Positions 8,404 through 17,761 of a stretch of DNA of 64,000 nt are shown piece by piece; position 1 is the stretch's first letter, and the number at the start of each line of letters is the position of its first letter. The stretch is taken from assembly GCA_027587225.1 (NCBI GenBank), contig JAPDDQ010000016.1:62001-126000 (forward strand). The letters run 5' to 3'. This stretch comes from Solirubrobacter taibaiensis (GTDB lineage Bacteria; Actinomycetota; Thermoleophilia; Solirubrobacterales; Solirubrobacteraceae). Below the pieces are notes generated by a model. The model was not told where the DNA came from, made no database searches, and was given only the letters and a program-made list of their open reading frames with translations. The translations under genes were made by a program, and so were the position numbers.

Positions 8404-11400
8404 CTAGGCCGCGTCCTCGAGTTCGCCGGCCGCCGGCTTCTTCTTGGCCCGTGGCTTGCGCTTGGGCGCGGCCGCTGCGGCCGCGGCGATCTTCGCCGAC
8501 GGCTTCGCCTTTGCGGCCGGCTTGCGCTTCGCTGCTGCGGGCTTCTTCTTCGCAGCCGCCTTGGCCTTCGGCTTGGGCTTCGCGGCCGGAGCGTCGAAGA
8601 GCGCGCCCTGCTCGGCGGCGGGCGGCTTCTTCGCCGCGCGGGGCTTGCGCTTGGGCGCGACGACCTCTGGCGACTCGGCGGGAGCCTTCGGAGCTCGCTT
8701 CGCCGGAGGCTTCGCGGCGGGCTTGCGCGCCGGGGCCTTAGCCGTCTCGGCCGCGGGCTTGGTTCGAGCACGCGGAGCGCGCTTCGGCGCGGTGTCCGCG
8801 GCCGGCGGAGCCGCCGCAGCGCCTTCGACCGTTGCGGCCGCGGGCTTGCGCGCCCGCGACGGACGCGCCGGCGTGGCGACCGCATCCGCTTCCGCGGCAG
8901 GCTTGCGCGACCGCGACGAGCGCGCGGGAGCGGCCGGCTTGTCCGACGGAGGCGCCGGAGTGGTGGCCTCAGCGCCGCCGACGGTCGCGGCGGCGGGCTT
9001 GCGCGACCGAGAAGGACGCTTCGGCGCAGCGGGCTGCTCAGCCGCGGCTTCGACCGGCTGCGTCTCGCTGACCGCGGCGGCGGGCTTGCGCGACCGCGGC
9101 GCGCGCTTCGGCGCGGCGGCCGCCTCCGCGGCGGCTTCAGCGGCAAGGCGGCGGGCACGCGCCTTTGCCGATCGGCTCGGCGCCTCGACTTCCACGACCT
9201 CGATCGCCTCGGCCGGGGACTTGGCGCGAGGCTTGCGCTTCGGTGCCGGCTGCTCGGCCGCGACCTCGACGACTTCGACCGCGTCGGCGGGCGTCTGGGC
9301 ACGGGGCTTGCGGGCACGACGCCGCGACGCCGGCGCCTCGTCCTCGGACCCGCCGGTGACTTCGACGACTTCGACCGCGTCAGCGGGCGTCTGACCACGC
9401 GAACGGCGGGACCGGCGACGCGACGTCGGAGCTTCGCCATCGGACGCAGCCGCGACCTCGACCTCGGGCGCAGCCGCCGGCTTGCGCCGGGACCGCGACG
9501 AGCGCTGGGGTGCCGCCGACTCCTCGCCCGCGACCTCGACCGGCTCAGCGGTGGACTCGTCCGGCACCTGAGCGCCGCCTCGGCCACGCCGAGCACGAGG
9601 CTTGCGCTTGGGCGCCTCGGGATCGACATCGACGCGACGACGCGAACGCGAACGCCCGCGCGCCGGAGCGGCGGTCTCGTCGCCCGCGGCGCCTTCGACC
9701 TCGATCAGCTCGCCGGTCTCCAGCGCGGTGTTGACGCCCTCGGGCGCGACGCCCTCGCCGGCGCCCTTGCGGCGACGACGGCGCTTGGTCTTGCCGCGGG
9801 CCTTCGGGAAGTTGCGCAGCAGCTCACGCGCCAAGGCGGCGGGCTTGCGGGACATCCGGGTCCGCGCGCCGTTGATGACCTCGCCGGCCTCAGCGGTGTG
9901 CGGGATCGCGGCCGCGAGCAACGCGGCCGAAAGACGACGGTCCTGCTGACGCGACTGAGCCACGAGCCGCCGGGCATTGCGCGCGTGCGCGCCGCCGGAC
10001 GAGTTGACCAGCAGCCCCAAGAGCCGCTTCGTCTCGGGCCAGCGCTGGACGGCGTATTCCTCGTGGACCTCGCGCGTCATGTTCGCGCAGCGCCAGATCC
10101 AGTTGTTGGCCTGGTCGCGCCGCCCGATCTTCTTCTCGGCCAGCGCCTGCAGGACGACCTTCACGCCTTCGCGCTTGTCGTCGCGCGGCCAGCTCTCGAC
10201 GAAGTCCAGAGCCCGGTCGAAGGCCTCGGCGTCCCGCCCGGAAGCGATCTCCTGCAGCGCGCGCAAGCGCAGCTGCGGATTCTTGTTGCGATCGACGGCC
10301 GTGATCAGGAACGTGCGCTTGAGCTCGCCGCCCTGGTCGAAGTGCAGCATCGCCCGCGCCCGGCGCCAACCGGTCGGAGCCACACGCGCGCCGGCCAGAG
10401 CCGCCCACTGGACCTGCTCGCCGTAGTCCAGATGCTCGACGGCGATCCGCCACAGCTCGCGCTCGAAGACCTCGATCCGCCGGTTCTCCTCGGCCGTGAC
10501 CGGGAGCACGCGGCGCTCGACGCGCAGACGGCGGCCACGGCCGCGCCGCACCGGACCCACGACGATCGCGCCGCCGCGGTAGACGTCGCGGTCGAGCAGC
10601 GAATGCAGCGTGACGACCGGATCGTCGTGCTTGGTCGCCGGATGGACGAAGTCGACGACGATGCCGGCTTCCTTGCCCTGGTGACGACGGGTGACGCGGC
10701 CGACGCGCTGCTGGTAGATGCGCTTGGAGGCCGTCGGCGCGAGGTGCATGCAGACCGTCGCGCGCGGCGAGTTCCAGCCCTCGGCCAGCAGCTGGGCGTT
10801 GACGAGGACGTCGATGTCGCCCTTCTCGTACGCGGCCAGGATCTGCGCCAGCTCGCGCTTGGGCGTCTCGCCCGAGACGGCCTGCGCGTTCATCCCGAGG
10901 TCCCGGAAGGCGGAAGCGACGTTGTACGCGTGCCGCACACCGGCGGCGTAGACCACGCCGGGCACGCCGTTGAAGCGCGTCTTGTAGAGATCGGCGATCG
11001 CCAGGTTGAACGGCAGCTGATCGAGCAGCTCGGCCAGCATCTCCTGGTCGAACTCGGTGTCCACCTCGCCGCGGCGCAACGGCACCTTGGCGATCGTGCG
11101 GACGCCCGGCCCCGGCGGGATGCGGACGCAGCGCAACGGCGAGATCACGCCTCGCCGTGCCGCCTGAGCCAGGTCGAAGCGCGACGTCTGCGTCGGGAAC
11201 AGGTCCGTGACGTGGCGGGCGATCAGCGCGCCCGTCGCCGTCATGCCGACGAAGACCGGCCCGGTCCAGGCGCGGATCGCGGCGGAGGTCTTCTCGCCCA
11301 GCGCGGTGTGCGCCTCGTCGCAGATGACGATCGAGTAGGCGTCGGAGATGTTGCCCGCGTTGCGGACGAACCACTGGTAGGTCTCGACCGTGACCGGCCC

Positions 11401-12168
11401 GTTGGCCGTGTCGTCGTGGCCCAGCAGGGCGGGAGCGATGCGCTTCGCGTACCCACGGTCGCGCAGCTCGCCGTGGAACTGGTCCACGAGGTTGCGGCGA
11501 TGGGTGAGGATCAGGATGCCGCCGGTGCGCGAGGCCTCGACGAAGCCGACGGCGGCGACGGTCTTGCCCGCGCCGGTCGCGTGCTCGAACCAGAACCGCT
11601 TGCCGGCGTTCGGGTCCTCGGGGGCGTCCTTGACGTCCTCGTCCTCTTGGCCGGCCGCCTCGTCCCAGTCCTGCGTGTCCTCTTCGGGCTCGTCCTCTTC
11701 CTCGTCCTCGTCGTCCTCATCGAGGTCCTCGTCGTCCACTGCGACGACGACGGGCTCCTCGACGGGCGCGAGCACGGGCACGGCGGCGGGCGCCGCGGGG
11801 GCGGCGGCGTCGCCGGTCTTCAGGCGATCGGCGAGCAGCGCGGTGAGCGTGCCGGAGAGCGCGTCCACCTGGTGAGCCGACAGCACGGTGCCGTCGACGA
11901 GGTGCGGTTCAGCCTCTGAGAGCACGCGCTCGAGCCCGAGCAGCAGCGACCACTGCCGGCGCCAGTGCGGCGACGGCACCTTCGCGCCCGTCTCGACCTC
12001 GAGCAGGGCGGCTTCGAGCGCGCGGCGACGCGGCGTGCCGGAAGCCAACGCCTGCGCGGCGTCTTCTCCCTCAGTGAGGAAAGGCTCACGAGCGAACGCC
12101 GAAGCGCGTTCGATCTCTTCGGTTGAAGGAAGCGTGACCGGGTCGGCCACCGGGGTGGTCTCAGCCAT
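8404..12168 (-). CDS. SF2 DEAH-box helicase with acidic insert and long histone-H1-like Ala/Lys/Pro/Arg-rich tail
   Basis: The protein has 1254 residues from the ATG at 12168 (MAETTPVADP); the frame extends 57 codons further but lacks coding character. About 45 residues before motif I is a nearly all-acidic stretch (EDEEEDEPEEDTQDWDEA). The helicase core has Walker A TGAGKT (about residue 198), DEAH (about 284), motif III TATG and motif VI QQRVGRVTRR (about 486). Residues 770-1254 are low complexity and basic, with SRSRKPAA-like units and PADAVEVVEV segments. The core resembles restriction-type or UvrB-like SF2 enzymes. The tail resembles bacterial histone-H1-like proteins and probably binds DNA or RNA. 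Confidence 0.85.
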   Translation of the reverse strand: MAETTPVADPVTLPSTEEIERASAFAREPFLTEGEDAAQALASGTPRRRALEAALLEVETGAKVPSPHWRRQWSLLLGLERVLSEAEPHLVDGTVLSAHQVDALSGTLTALLADRLKTGDAAAPAAPAAVPVLAPVEEPVVVAVDDEDLDEDDEDEEEDEPEEDTQDWDEAAGQEDEDVKDAPEDPNAGKRFWFEHATGAGKTVAAVGFVEASRTGGILILTHRRNLVDQFHGELRDRGYAKRIAPALLGHDDTANGPVTVETYQWFVRNAGNISDAYSIVICDEAHTALGEKTSAAIRAWTGPVFVGMTATGALIARHVTDLFPTQTSRFDLAQAARRGVISPLRCVRIPPGPGVRTIAKVPLRRGEVDTEFDQEMLAELLDQLPFNLAIADLYKTRFNGVPGVVYAAGVRHAYNVASAFRDLGMNAQAVSGETPKRELAQILAAYEKGDIDVLVNAQLLAEGWNSPRATVCMHLAPTASKRIYQQRVGRVTRRHQGKEAGIVVDFVHPATKHDDPVVTLHSLLDRDVYRGGAIVVGPVRRGRGRRLRVERRVLPVTAEENRRIEVFERELWRIAVEHLDYGEQVQWAALAGARVAPTGWRRARAMLHFDQGGELKRTFLITAVDRNKNPQLRLRALQEIASGRDAEAFDRALDFVESWPRDDKREGVKVVLQALAEKKIGRRDQANNWIWRCANMTREVHEEYAVQRWPETKRLLGLLVNSSGGAHARNARRLVAQSRQQDRRLSAALLAAAIPHTAEAGEVINGARTRMSRKPAALARELLRNFPKARGKTKRRRRRKGAGEGVAPEGVNTALETGELIEVEGAAGDETAAPARGRSRSRRRVDVDPEAPKRKPRARRGRGGAQVPDESTAEPVEVAGEESAAPQRSSRSRRKPAAAPEVEVAAASDGEAPTSRRRSRRSRGQTPADAVEVVEVTGGSEDEAPASRRRARKPRAQTPADAVEVVEVAAEQPAPKRKPRAKSPAEAIEVVEVEAPSRSAKARARRLAAEAAAEAAAAPKRAPRSRKPAAAVSETQPVEAAAEQPAAPKRPSRSRKPAAATVGGAEATTPAPPSDKPAAPARSSRSRKPAAEADAVATPARPSRARKPAAATVEGAAAAPPAADTAPKRAPRARTKPAAETAKAPARKPAAKPPAKRAPKAPAESPEVVAPKRKPRAAKKPPAAEQGALFDAPAAKPKPKAKAAAKKKPAAAKRKPAAKAKPSAKIAAAAAAAPKRKPRAKKKPAAGELEDAA

Positions 12169-12351
12169 GGACGGCTCTGCAGGTGACGGTGAGAAGCGGA
12201 CGCCGCGCGACACGGCGGACACTCCAGGCAAGACCCGCTTACGGAAGCTCCAGGCGCCTTTCGGCATTCCCCTCGTGTGCTCCCTGCGAGTCAGGGACCA
12301 TTGAAGCAGACTCGTAGCGGAACCCGGTTGATCTGCCACCCTCTTTTCGGA

Positions 12352-12942
12352 ATGCGCAGGTGGCTCATCCTTCTCGGCTCTGTGGCCTTGATCGCCGTTG
12401 TGGTCATCGGCCTGACCAGCGTGTCAGGCGGCGACAACTCCACCGATCCCCCCGACAGCCTGGCCGACGCGCGCAAGGAACTCGCCGGCGCGCCCGCCCC
12501 GCTGGCCGCGCTGCACGAGCAGTCGAACACCCTGATCGACGGCGGACTTCCGGCCTTCGAGGAGCGGATCGCCGCACTGAAGGGGCATCCCATCGTGGTC
12601 AACAAGTGGGCGTCGTGGTGCGCACCGTGCCGCGTCGAGTTCCCGGTCTTCGAGTCGATCGCCAGCAAGCGCGGCAAGGAGATCGCGTTCCTCGGCATCA
12701 ACAGCAAGGACGAGGACGACGCCGCGAACGGCTTCCTGTCCGAGCAGTGGCTGCCGTTCCCGTCCTACAAGGACCCCGACGACAAGATCGGCGTGAAGCT
12801 GAAGGCCGGCAAGTACGCCCCGATCACGATCTTCTTCGATAAGAACGGGAAGTCGGTCAAGGTCCACTACGGGACCTACAAGAGCGACAAGCAGCTCAAC
12901 GACGACATCGATCGCTACCTCGGTGCCGCAGGTACGAGTTGA
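12352..12942 (+). CDS. Membrane-anchored thioredoxin-like protein (TlpA/ResA type)
   Basis: The protein has 196 residues. The ATG at 12352 gives MRRWLILLGSVALIAVVVIG, an N-terminal membrane anchor. An earlier in-frame start at 12277 would add residues without signal character. The extracytoplasmic thioredoxin fold has NKWASWCAPCRVEFPVF, with the redox CxxC as CAPC, and KYAPITIFFDKNG with the cis-proline segment. Such proteins reduce disulfides during cytochrome c maturation, or generally outside the membrane. The 184 bp before it form a divergent promoter region shared with the helicase gene. Confidence 0.9.
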   Translation: MRRWLILLGSVALIAVVVIGLTSVSGGDNSTDPPDSLADARKELAGAPAPLAALHEQSNTLIDGGLPAFEERIAALKGHPIVVNKWASWCAPCRVEFPVFESIASKRGKEIAFLGINSKDEDDAANGFLSEQWLPFPSYKDPDDKIGVKLKAGKYAPITIFFDKNGKSVKVHYGTYKSDKQLNDDIDRYLGAAGTS

Positions 12943-13876
12943 CCCGCTCAGCGGGCTGAAGACGATCATCGCCGGCGCCCGCGCGGACCGGCCCAACAGC
13001 GGCTTCAACGCCTCGCCCGAGCCGCCCGTCGATCCCGCCACGGACCCGTTCCTGCCCGGGCACGAGGATCAGACGCCGCCGACGCTGTACACCGACGGCG
13101 ACCCCTGGCGCGTGCGCGTCTTCGACAACCTGTACCCCGCGCTCGTCCCGGCGTCTGAGACGCCCGAGCGCGACGCCAACCCGGACCTCTTCACCGCCCA
13201 GCCCGCCGCCGGCGCGCACGAGGTGATCGTCAACGCCCCCGAGCCCGTCTCGACGCTGAGCGAGCTGTCCCTCGAACAGCTCGCGCTGGCGGTGCAGACC
13301 TGGCGGGAACGGATGCGCGTGCACTCCGGGGCCGCCTGCCGGCACCTGATCGTCAATGAGGGCCGCACCGCCGGCGCCTCGATCCCGCACACCCACGCCC
13401 AGCTCTACGCGATGGACTTCGTGCCCGCGGCGGTCGCCCGCGAGCGCGAGCGGTTCGGCGCCTACGCGGTCCGCACGATGGGCGGGAACCTCCTCGCCGA
13501 CCTCGTGCAGGACGAGGTGCGCCGCCGCGAGCGGATCGTCGCGATCGACAAGGAGGCGGTCCTGATGACGCCGTATGCCTCCCGCTCGCCGTTCCATCTG
13601 CTGCTCGCTCCGCGCCGCGCACAGGCGCGGTTCGAGGACGACACGGTCGGCGCCGCGCTCCTGCACGACGCGCTGCGCCGGCTGAAGGCGCGGCTGGGCG
13701 CGAGTCCGCCGCTGAACCTGTGGGTGCGAACGGAGCCGAGCGGCGCCGAGCACTACGGTTGGCGGATCGAGATCCAGCCGCGGCTCGGCCAGCCCGCCGG
13801 GCTCGAGCTCGGCACGGGCGTGCACGTCTGCATCCATCCGCCCGAGCAGGCCGCGGCGGAGCTGCGCGACCTGTGA
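12923..13876 (+). CDS. galT: Galactose-1-phosphate uridylyltransferase-like protein (HIT superfamily)
   Basis: This 317-residue protein starts with a GTG that overlaps the thioredoxin gene by 20 nt. The start is supported by DPLSGLKTIIAGARADRP, which matches the GalT opening DPLTxxxVIxAPxRxxRP. The active-site region reads ASIPHTHAQL, an HxHxQ motif where the second histidine would be uridylylated; classical GalT has HPHxQ. No galK or galE is nearby, so the nucleotidyl-transfer substrate may differ from galactose-1-phosphate. Confidence 0.85.
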   Translation: MPQVRVDPLSGLKTIIAGARADRPNSGFNASPEPPVDPATDPFLPGHEDQTPPTLYTDGDPWRVRVFDNLYPALVPASETPERDANPDLFTAQPAAGAHEVIVNAPEPVSTLSELSLEQLALAVQTWRERMRVHSGAACRHLIVNEGRTAGASIPHTHAQLYAMDFVPAAVARERERFGAYAVRTMGGNLLADLVQDEVRRRERIVAIDKEAVLMTPYASRSPFHLLLAPRRAQARFEDDTVGAALLHDALRRLKARLGASPPLNLWVRTEPSGAEHYGWRIEIQPRLGQPAGLELGTGVHVCIHPPEQAAAELRDL

Positions 13877-14036
13877 TCCCGTCCGTGGCCCCACGTGCCG
13901 TCCGGGTGGTCGCCGGCGCCGACTGGCAAGGACGCAGCCGGGGTGCCAGGGTGGGTCCCTTGCCCCCGGCGAGGACACTGCCAGGCGGTGATCGGCGGCC
14001 GCCCGGTGGTGCGTGGGGTCGCGGACGGGGTCACGG

Positions 14037-14459
14037 GTGAGAGCGCTCGTCCAGCGGGTGAGCCGCGCATCGGTCACCGTCGACGGGACGGTCACGGGCG
14101 CGATCGGGCCGGGCCTGCTCGTCCTGCTCGGCGTGACGCACACGGACACCGAGGCGGACTGCGACCGCCTGGCCGACAAGGTGAAAGCCCTCCGCATCTT
14201 CGAGGACGCCGACGGGAAGATGAACGAGGCGCTCGGGGAGCGCGAGGTCCTGTGCGTGTCCCAGTTCACGCTCTACGGCGACACGCGCAAGGGCAACCGG
14301 CCCGCGTTCGTCGACGCCGCCCGGCCCGAGAGCGCCGAGCCGTTGTACGAGCGCTTCTGCGAGCGGGTCGGCGCGCAGCGCGGCGTCTTCGGCGCGCACA
14401 TGGACGTCGAGCTGGTCAACGACGGCCCCGTCACGTTGATGTTGCAGATTCCTAGCTAG
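14037..14459 (+). CDS. dtd: D-aminoacyl-tRNA deacylase
   Basis: The protein has 140 residues from the GTG at 14037 ([16 protein letters not shown]), which matches the usual Dtd N terminus; an ATG 8 codons upstream is less likely. It hydrolyses D-amino acids mischarged on t[18 protein letters not shown] is the substrate-pocket block. NDGPVT contains the Gly-cisPro proofreading motif. The 160 bp before it, after galT, hold no recognisable gene or signal. The next gene starts 10 nt downstream. Confidence 0.95.
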   Translation: MRALVQRVSRASVTVDGTVTGAIGPGLLVLLGVTHTDTEADCDRLADKVKALRIFEDADGKMNEALGEREVLCVSQFTLYGDTRKGNRPAFVDAARPESAEPLYERFCERVGAQRGVFGAHMDVELVNDGPVTLMLQIPS

Positions 14460-14469
14460 GGTTGCGGGC

Positions 14470-15066
14470 ATGCCGATCTGCCGCTTTGCCGCGGAACCGC
14501 CGCAGGGCGGGCTGCCCGCGGAGGACGACCTGAAGGCCGAGTTCCTCGCCGCCTGCCTGCGGGTGGAGACCGACTCGGACGACCCTGAGCTCGGCACCGC
14601 CGGCGACATCCACTGGTTCCCGGACCGCACCTGGTCCGGCCGCACCTATGTCCCCGCCACGGCGCGCACGTCCACGGGGCTCGAGCTCTTCGGCTACGTG
14701 TCGTTCTCGCCCGGGGACGAGCCGAGCGAGCTGTACGCGTTCGCCGATTACACGCCGGACGTCGCCGACGACCACCCCGAGTGGAAGATGGACATCTCGC
14801 AGGAGGTCATCGGGGCCTGGCGAGGCGAGAACGGCGACGTCGCCGCGATGACGCTCGTCTGGGGCGTGCCCTTCGAGCGCCGCGGACGCCTCGTCACCGC
14901 ACTGCTGGGCGAGGTCGCCGTCGACGAGTCCTTGATCGAGGGCGACCGCTTCACGCTGCTCGCTCCCGACGACTTCGGCGGGGAGTACCTGGACATCGTC
15001 CTGCAGGACGGCGCCGGGAACGAGCTGCTGCGCGAATCGCTCTACGAGGACGACGAAGACGAGTAG
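14470..15066 (+). CDS. Hypothetical protein, 198 aa
   Basis: I do not recognise this protein. It is a soluble, acidic protein of 198 residues with a very acidic C terminus (YEDDEDE) and no signal peptide, membrane segment or cysteine-rich site. It begins 10 nt after dtd and is probably co-transcribed. Its last 25 nt overlap the convergent clpP gene. Codon use is like its neighbours and the frame is cleanly bounded, so it is likely a real gene. No function can be assigned. Confidence 0.75.
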   Translation: MPICRFAAEPPQGGLPAEDDLKAEFLAACLRVETDSDDPELGTAGDIHWFPDRTWSGRTYVPATARTSTGLELFGYVSFSPGDEPSELYAFADYTPDVADDHPEWKMDISQEVIGAWRGENGDVAAMTLVWGVPFERRGRLVTALLGEVAVDESLIEGDRFTLLAPDDFGGEYLDIVLQDGAGNELLRESLYEDDEDE

Positions 15067-15659
15067 CCGTTGCCGCCGTTGCGGTCGACGAAGACGCGGT
15101 CGATCAGGCCGTACTCCGTCGCCTGCTCGGCGGTGAAGTAGCGGTCACGTTCGAGGTCGGAGGAGATCTGCTCCTTCGACTGGCCCGTGTGGTGGGCGTA
15201 GATCTCCTCCAGCCGGTCGCGCAGCGCCAGCGTCTCCTTCGCGTGGATGCCGATGTCCGTGGCCTGGCCCTGGAAGCCGCCGGTCGGCTGATGGATGAGG
15301 ATGCGACTGTTCGGGAGCGCTGAGCGCTTGCCGGCCGTGCCGCCGGCGAGGATGAGCGAACCCATCGACATGGCGATGCCGCAGCAGATCGTCGCCACAT
15401 CCGGCTGGATGAACCGCATCGTGTCGTAGATCGCGAGCCCGGCGTAGACGACGCCGCCGGGCGAGTTGACGTACATCTGGATGTCCTTGTCGGGGTCCTC
15501 GGCCTCGAGGTGGAGCAGCTGGGCGACGACCAGGTTCGCGATGTCGTCGTCGATCGCGGAGCCCACGAAGACGACGCGCTCCCGCAGGAGCCGGGAGTAG
15601 ATGTCGAACGAGCGCTCCCCGCGGGAGTCCTGCTGAACGACCATTGGAACGAGCGGCAT
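15042..15659 (-). CDS. clpP: ATP-dependent Clp protease proteolytic subunit
   Basis: The protein has 205 residues. The ATG at 15659 is preceded by a good ribosome binding site (GGAGG). The catalytic triad is complete: Ser98 in [13 protein letters not shown], His123 in RILIHQP, and the Asp near residue 172 in [18 protein letters not shown]. The C terminus ends in a serine run. ClpP forms the tetradecameric chamber that works with ClpX or ClpC. No clpX or second clpP is next to it. The open frame continues far upstream antisense to other genes; that part is not coding. Confidence 0.96.
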   Translation of the reverse strand: MPLVPMVVQQDSRGERSFDIYSRLLRERVVFVGSAIDDDIANLVVAQLLHLEAEDPDKDIQMYVNSPGGVVYAGLAIYDTMRFIQPDVATICCGIAMSMGSLILAGGTAGKRSALPNSRILIHQPTGGFQGQATDIGIHAKETLALRDRLEEIYAHHTGQSKEQISSDLERDRYFTAEQATEYGLIDRVFVDRNGGNGYSSSSSS

Positions 15660-15735
15660 TGACGTGCAACCTCCGAGTTGCGTGTTTCGACCCATGGTAG
15701 CCTGTCTCGCAACCGATGAGTTGCAGGAGCCGCCG

Positions 15736-16095
15736 ATGCCCGTCGTGAACCGTGAAGTCGTCTTGCCGTGCGATCGCGAGCGCGCGTGGGAGCTGATCAC
15801 CGAGCCGTCCGAGCTCGAGGGCTGGCTGGCCGACGAGGTCGACTTCGAGCCCGAGGAGGACGCGCCGCTGCGCGTCGTCGACGGCGGCGAGACGCGCGAG
15901 GGCTTCGTCGAGGAAGTAACCGAGGGTGAGCGGATCGTGTTCCGCTGGGGCGACTCGCGCGTGGCCTGGGAGCTCGCCGACGCCCCGGGCGGCACGCGCT
16001 TCATCGTCACCGAGCATCGCTTCGCCCGTGACACGGTCACCTGGGGTCCGAAGCTGATGGCGCTTTCGAGCGCGTCCGCCCTGTGCCTGGCGTAG
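15736..16095 (+). CDS. SRPBCC/AHSA1 family protein
   Basis: The protein has 119 residues starting at [11 protein letters not shown], with CAGGAG 6-7 nt upstream. The pattern of [21 protein letters not shown] followed by [16 protein letters not shown] is typical of the START-like AHSA1 fold, which binds hydrophobic ligands. It overlaps the downstream ArsR gene by 13 nt. This SRPBCC-ArsR gene pair is common in actinobacteria and suggests a ligand or stress responsive unit, though the ligand is unknown. Confidence 0.85.
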   Translation: MPVVNREVVLPCDRERAWELITEPSELEGWLADEVDFEPEEDAPLRVVDGGETREGFVEEVTEGERIVFRWGDSRVAWELADAPGGTRFIVTEHRFARDTVTWGPKLMALSSASALCLA

Positions 16096-16394
16096 ACGAC
16101 GTCTTCGCGGCACTGAGCGACCCGACGCGGCGGGAGGTCCTGCGCTCGGTCGCGACGCGGCCGGAGCTCACGGCGTCCCGTTTGGCGGGCGAGTTGCCGA
16201 TCACCCGCCAGGCCGTCGCGAAGCACCTCGCGGCGCTGCAGAAGGCCGGGCTCGTGGAGCCGCGCCGCGAGGGCCGCGAGACGCGCTACACGCTCACTCC
16301 CGCGCCGCTGATGGACGCGATGGACTGGATGGCCGAGGTCGGCGCCGAGTGGGACACGCGGCTGGCACGTCTGATGGAGCGCGCTCGCGGGTAG
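16083..16394 (+). CDS. ArsR family helix-turn-helix regulator
   Basis: This is a 103-residue winged-helix repressor. [17 protein letters not shown] is the characteristic ArsR N-terminal helix, and [20 protein letters not shown] is the DNA-recognition helix pair. There is no metal-binding CxC motif, which fits the non-metal subgroup paired with SRPBCC proteins. The GTG start lies within the end of the SRPBCC gene, so the two are co-translated. It probably represses this small operon. Confidence 0.92.
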   Translation: MPGVDDVFAALSDPTRREVLRSVATRPELTASRLAGELPITRQAVAKHLAALQKAGLVEPRREGRETRYTLTPAPLMDAMDWMAEVGAEWDTRLARLMERARG

Positions 16395-16404
16395 GCGAGC
16401 GGCG

Positions 16405-17094
16405 ATGCCCGCCGCTCTCGTCACCGGTGCCGCCAGCGGCATCGGCAAAGCTACGGCCGAGCGCCTGCGCGCCGACGGCTTCGACGTGCTCGGGTTCGAC
16501 CTCGAGGACGGCGACCTCTCCACCCGCGAGGGCAACCGCGCGGCGGTCGACGCGGCGCTGGAGCGGTTCGGCCGGCTCGACGTCGTGGTGGCCAACGCCG
16601 GCATCCAGCACGTCTCGCCCGTCGCCGAGTTCCCGGAGGACAAGTGGGACGCGATCCTCGCGATCCTGTTGACGAGCCCGTTCCTGCTCGCCAAGTACGC
16701 CTGGGACGCGCTGCAGGAGTCCTCCGGGCGCTTCATCGCGGTCGCTTCGGCCCACGCGTTGGTCGCCTCGCCCAACAAGGCGGCTTACGTCGCCGCCAAG
16801 CACGGCGTGCTGGGCTTGGTGAAGACCTTGGCGCTGGAGGGCCTGCAGGCCACCGCCGTCTGCCCGGGCTACGTCAGGACGCCGCTGGTGGAGGCGCAGA
16901 TCCCCGACCAGGCGAAAGCGCACGGGATGAGCGAAGATGACGTCCTGGAGGAGGTCATCCTGGCCCCACACGCCGTCAAGCGCCTGATCGAACCCGACGA
17001 GGTCGCGAACGTCATCGCCTTCCTGGCCGGCCCCGGCGGCGCGGCCTTCTCCGGCGTACCCGTGACCATGGACCTCGGCTGGAGCGCCCGATAG
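16405..17094 (+). CDS. 3-hydroxybutyrate dehydrogenase-like SDR
   Basis: This is a 229-residue [18 protein letters not shown] binds NAD(H), [10 protein letters not shown] is the structural motif, and [18 protein letters not shown] holds the active-site Tyr and Lys. The segment [20 protein letters not shown] is diagnostic for D-beta-hydroxybutyrate dehydrogenases. The protein is about 25 residues shorter than most BdhA proteins. It starts 10 nt after the arsR stop and is probably in the same transcript. Confidence 0.85.
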   Translation: MPAALVTGAASGIGKATAERLRADGFDVLGFDLEDGDLSTREGNRAAVDAALERFGRLDVVVANAGIQHVSPVAEFPEDKWDAILAILLTSPFLLAKYAWDALQESSGRFIAVASAHALVASPNKAAYVAAKHGVLGLVKTLALEGLQATAVCPGYVRTPLVEAQIPDQAKAHGMSEDDVLEEVILAPHAVKRLIEPDEVANVIAFLAGPGGAAFSGVPVTMDLGWSAR

Positions 17095-17120
17095 ACCTTC
17101 CCGACCGCATCACCGAACTG

Positions 17121-17759
17121 TTGGAGCACGCCGTCCACGCCTCCGACCCCGAGGTGGCGCTCCACAACCTGTCCGCGCTGCGCCGCGAGCTGGACGCGTT
17201 CGAACGCGTCCAGGCCTGGAAAGCGCTGGACGGCGGCTCGTCATACGGCTCGGTCGCCCGCGCCCTCGGCATTTCGAGGCAGGCCGCGCACCGCCGCTAC
17301 CGCGAGCTCGCCGCCGCGACCGAGCCCCCGCCCGGCGCAACGGCGGCACCGAAGCTGCGCGTGGCCCCCGAGGCCCGCGCCGCGGTGCAGCTGGCCGGCG
17401 AGGAGGCGCACGCGCTCGGCGCCGCCCGCCTGGGCTCGGAGCACCTCCTGCTGGGCATCCTGCGCGGCGGCGACGGCGTGGCCGCGGCCGCTCTGCGCGC
17501 GAGCGGTGTGTCTTTGGAGGCCGCGCGGCTCGCCGCCGCTCCGACGCTCGCCGACGACCCGCCCCCCAACGGCGGGATCACGGCCTACGCCCGGCGCGTC
17601 TTCGGCGAGGCGCTCCGACAGGCCGCCGCCGACCCCGGCCACGTGATCGGGGTGGCCGACCTGCTCCGCGCAGCGCTCCGCGACTCGACGGGCGGCGCGT
17701 GTCGCACGTTGGACGCGCTGGGTGTGCCCGTGGACGACGTGCTGGGTCGGATCGCGTAA
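17121..17759 (+). CDS. HTH and Clp N-terminal repeat domain protein
   Basis: The protein has 212 residues. The N-terminal part has a helix-turn-helix-like segment (YGSVARALGISRQAAHRRYREL). The C-terminal 130 residues resemble the Clp N-terminal repeat of ClpA/ClpC (LGSEHLLLGILRGGDGVAAAAL, then GHVIGVADLLRAAL). No AAA+ domain is present. It may be a DNA-binding regulator or adaptor connected to proteolysis. The start is uncertain: the listed TTG lacks a ribosome binding site, and a CTG lies just upstream. It follows bdh by 26 nt. Confidence 0.75.
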   Translation: MEHAVHASDPEVALHNLSALRRELDAFERVQAWKALDGGSSYGSVARALGISRQAAHRRYRELAAATEPPPGATAAPKLRVAPEARAAVQLAGEEAHALGAARLGSEHLLLGILRGGDGVAAAALRASGVSLEAARLAAAPTLADDPPPNGGITAYARRVFGEALRQAAADPGHVIGVADLLRAALRDSTGGACRTLDALGVPVDDVLGRIA

Positions 17760-17761
17760 AC

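Noticed and set aside
8410-9860. Possible CRISPR or direct-repeat array in the helicase tail
   Set aside because: The repeats are in frame, unequal in length and encode SRSRKPAA-like units. There are no uniform repeats or spacers.
7720-11919. 1399-codon open frame on the plus strand
   Set aside because: It is the antisense of the helicase gene. Its product is low-complexity Arg/Gly/Leu, follows the codon bias of the opposite strand and has no family motif.
13877-14036. Possible small gene between galT and dtd
   Set aside because: Open frames are short, lack ribosome binding sites and are extensions of shadows. No conserved motif is seen.
15660-16778. Long upstream extension of the clpP frame
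   Set aside because: The ATG at 15659 has a good ribosome binding site and gives the normal ClpP N terminus. The rest is antisense to the SRPBCC, ArsR and SDR genes.
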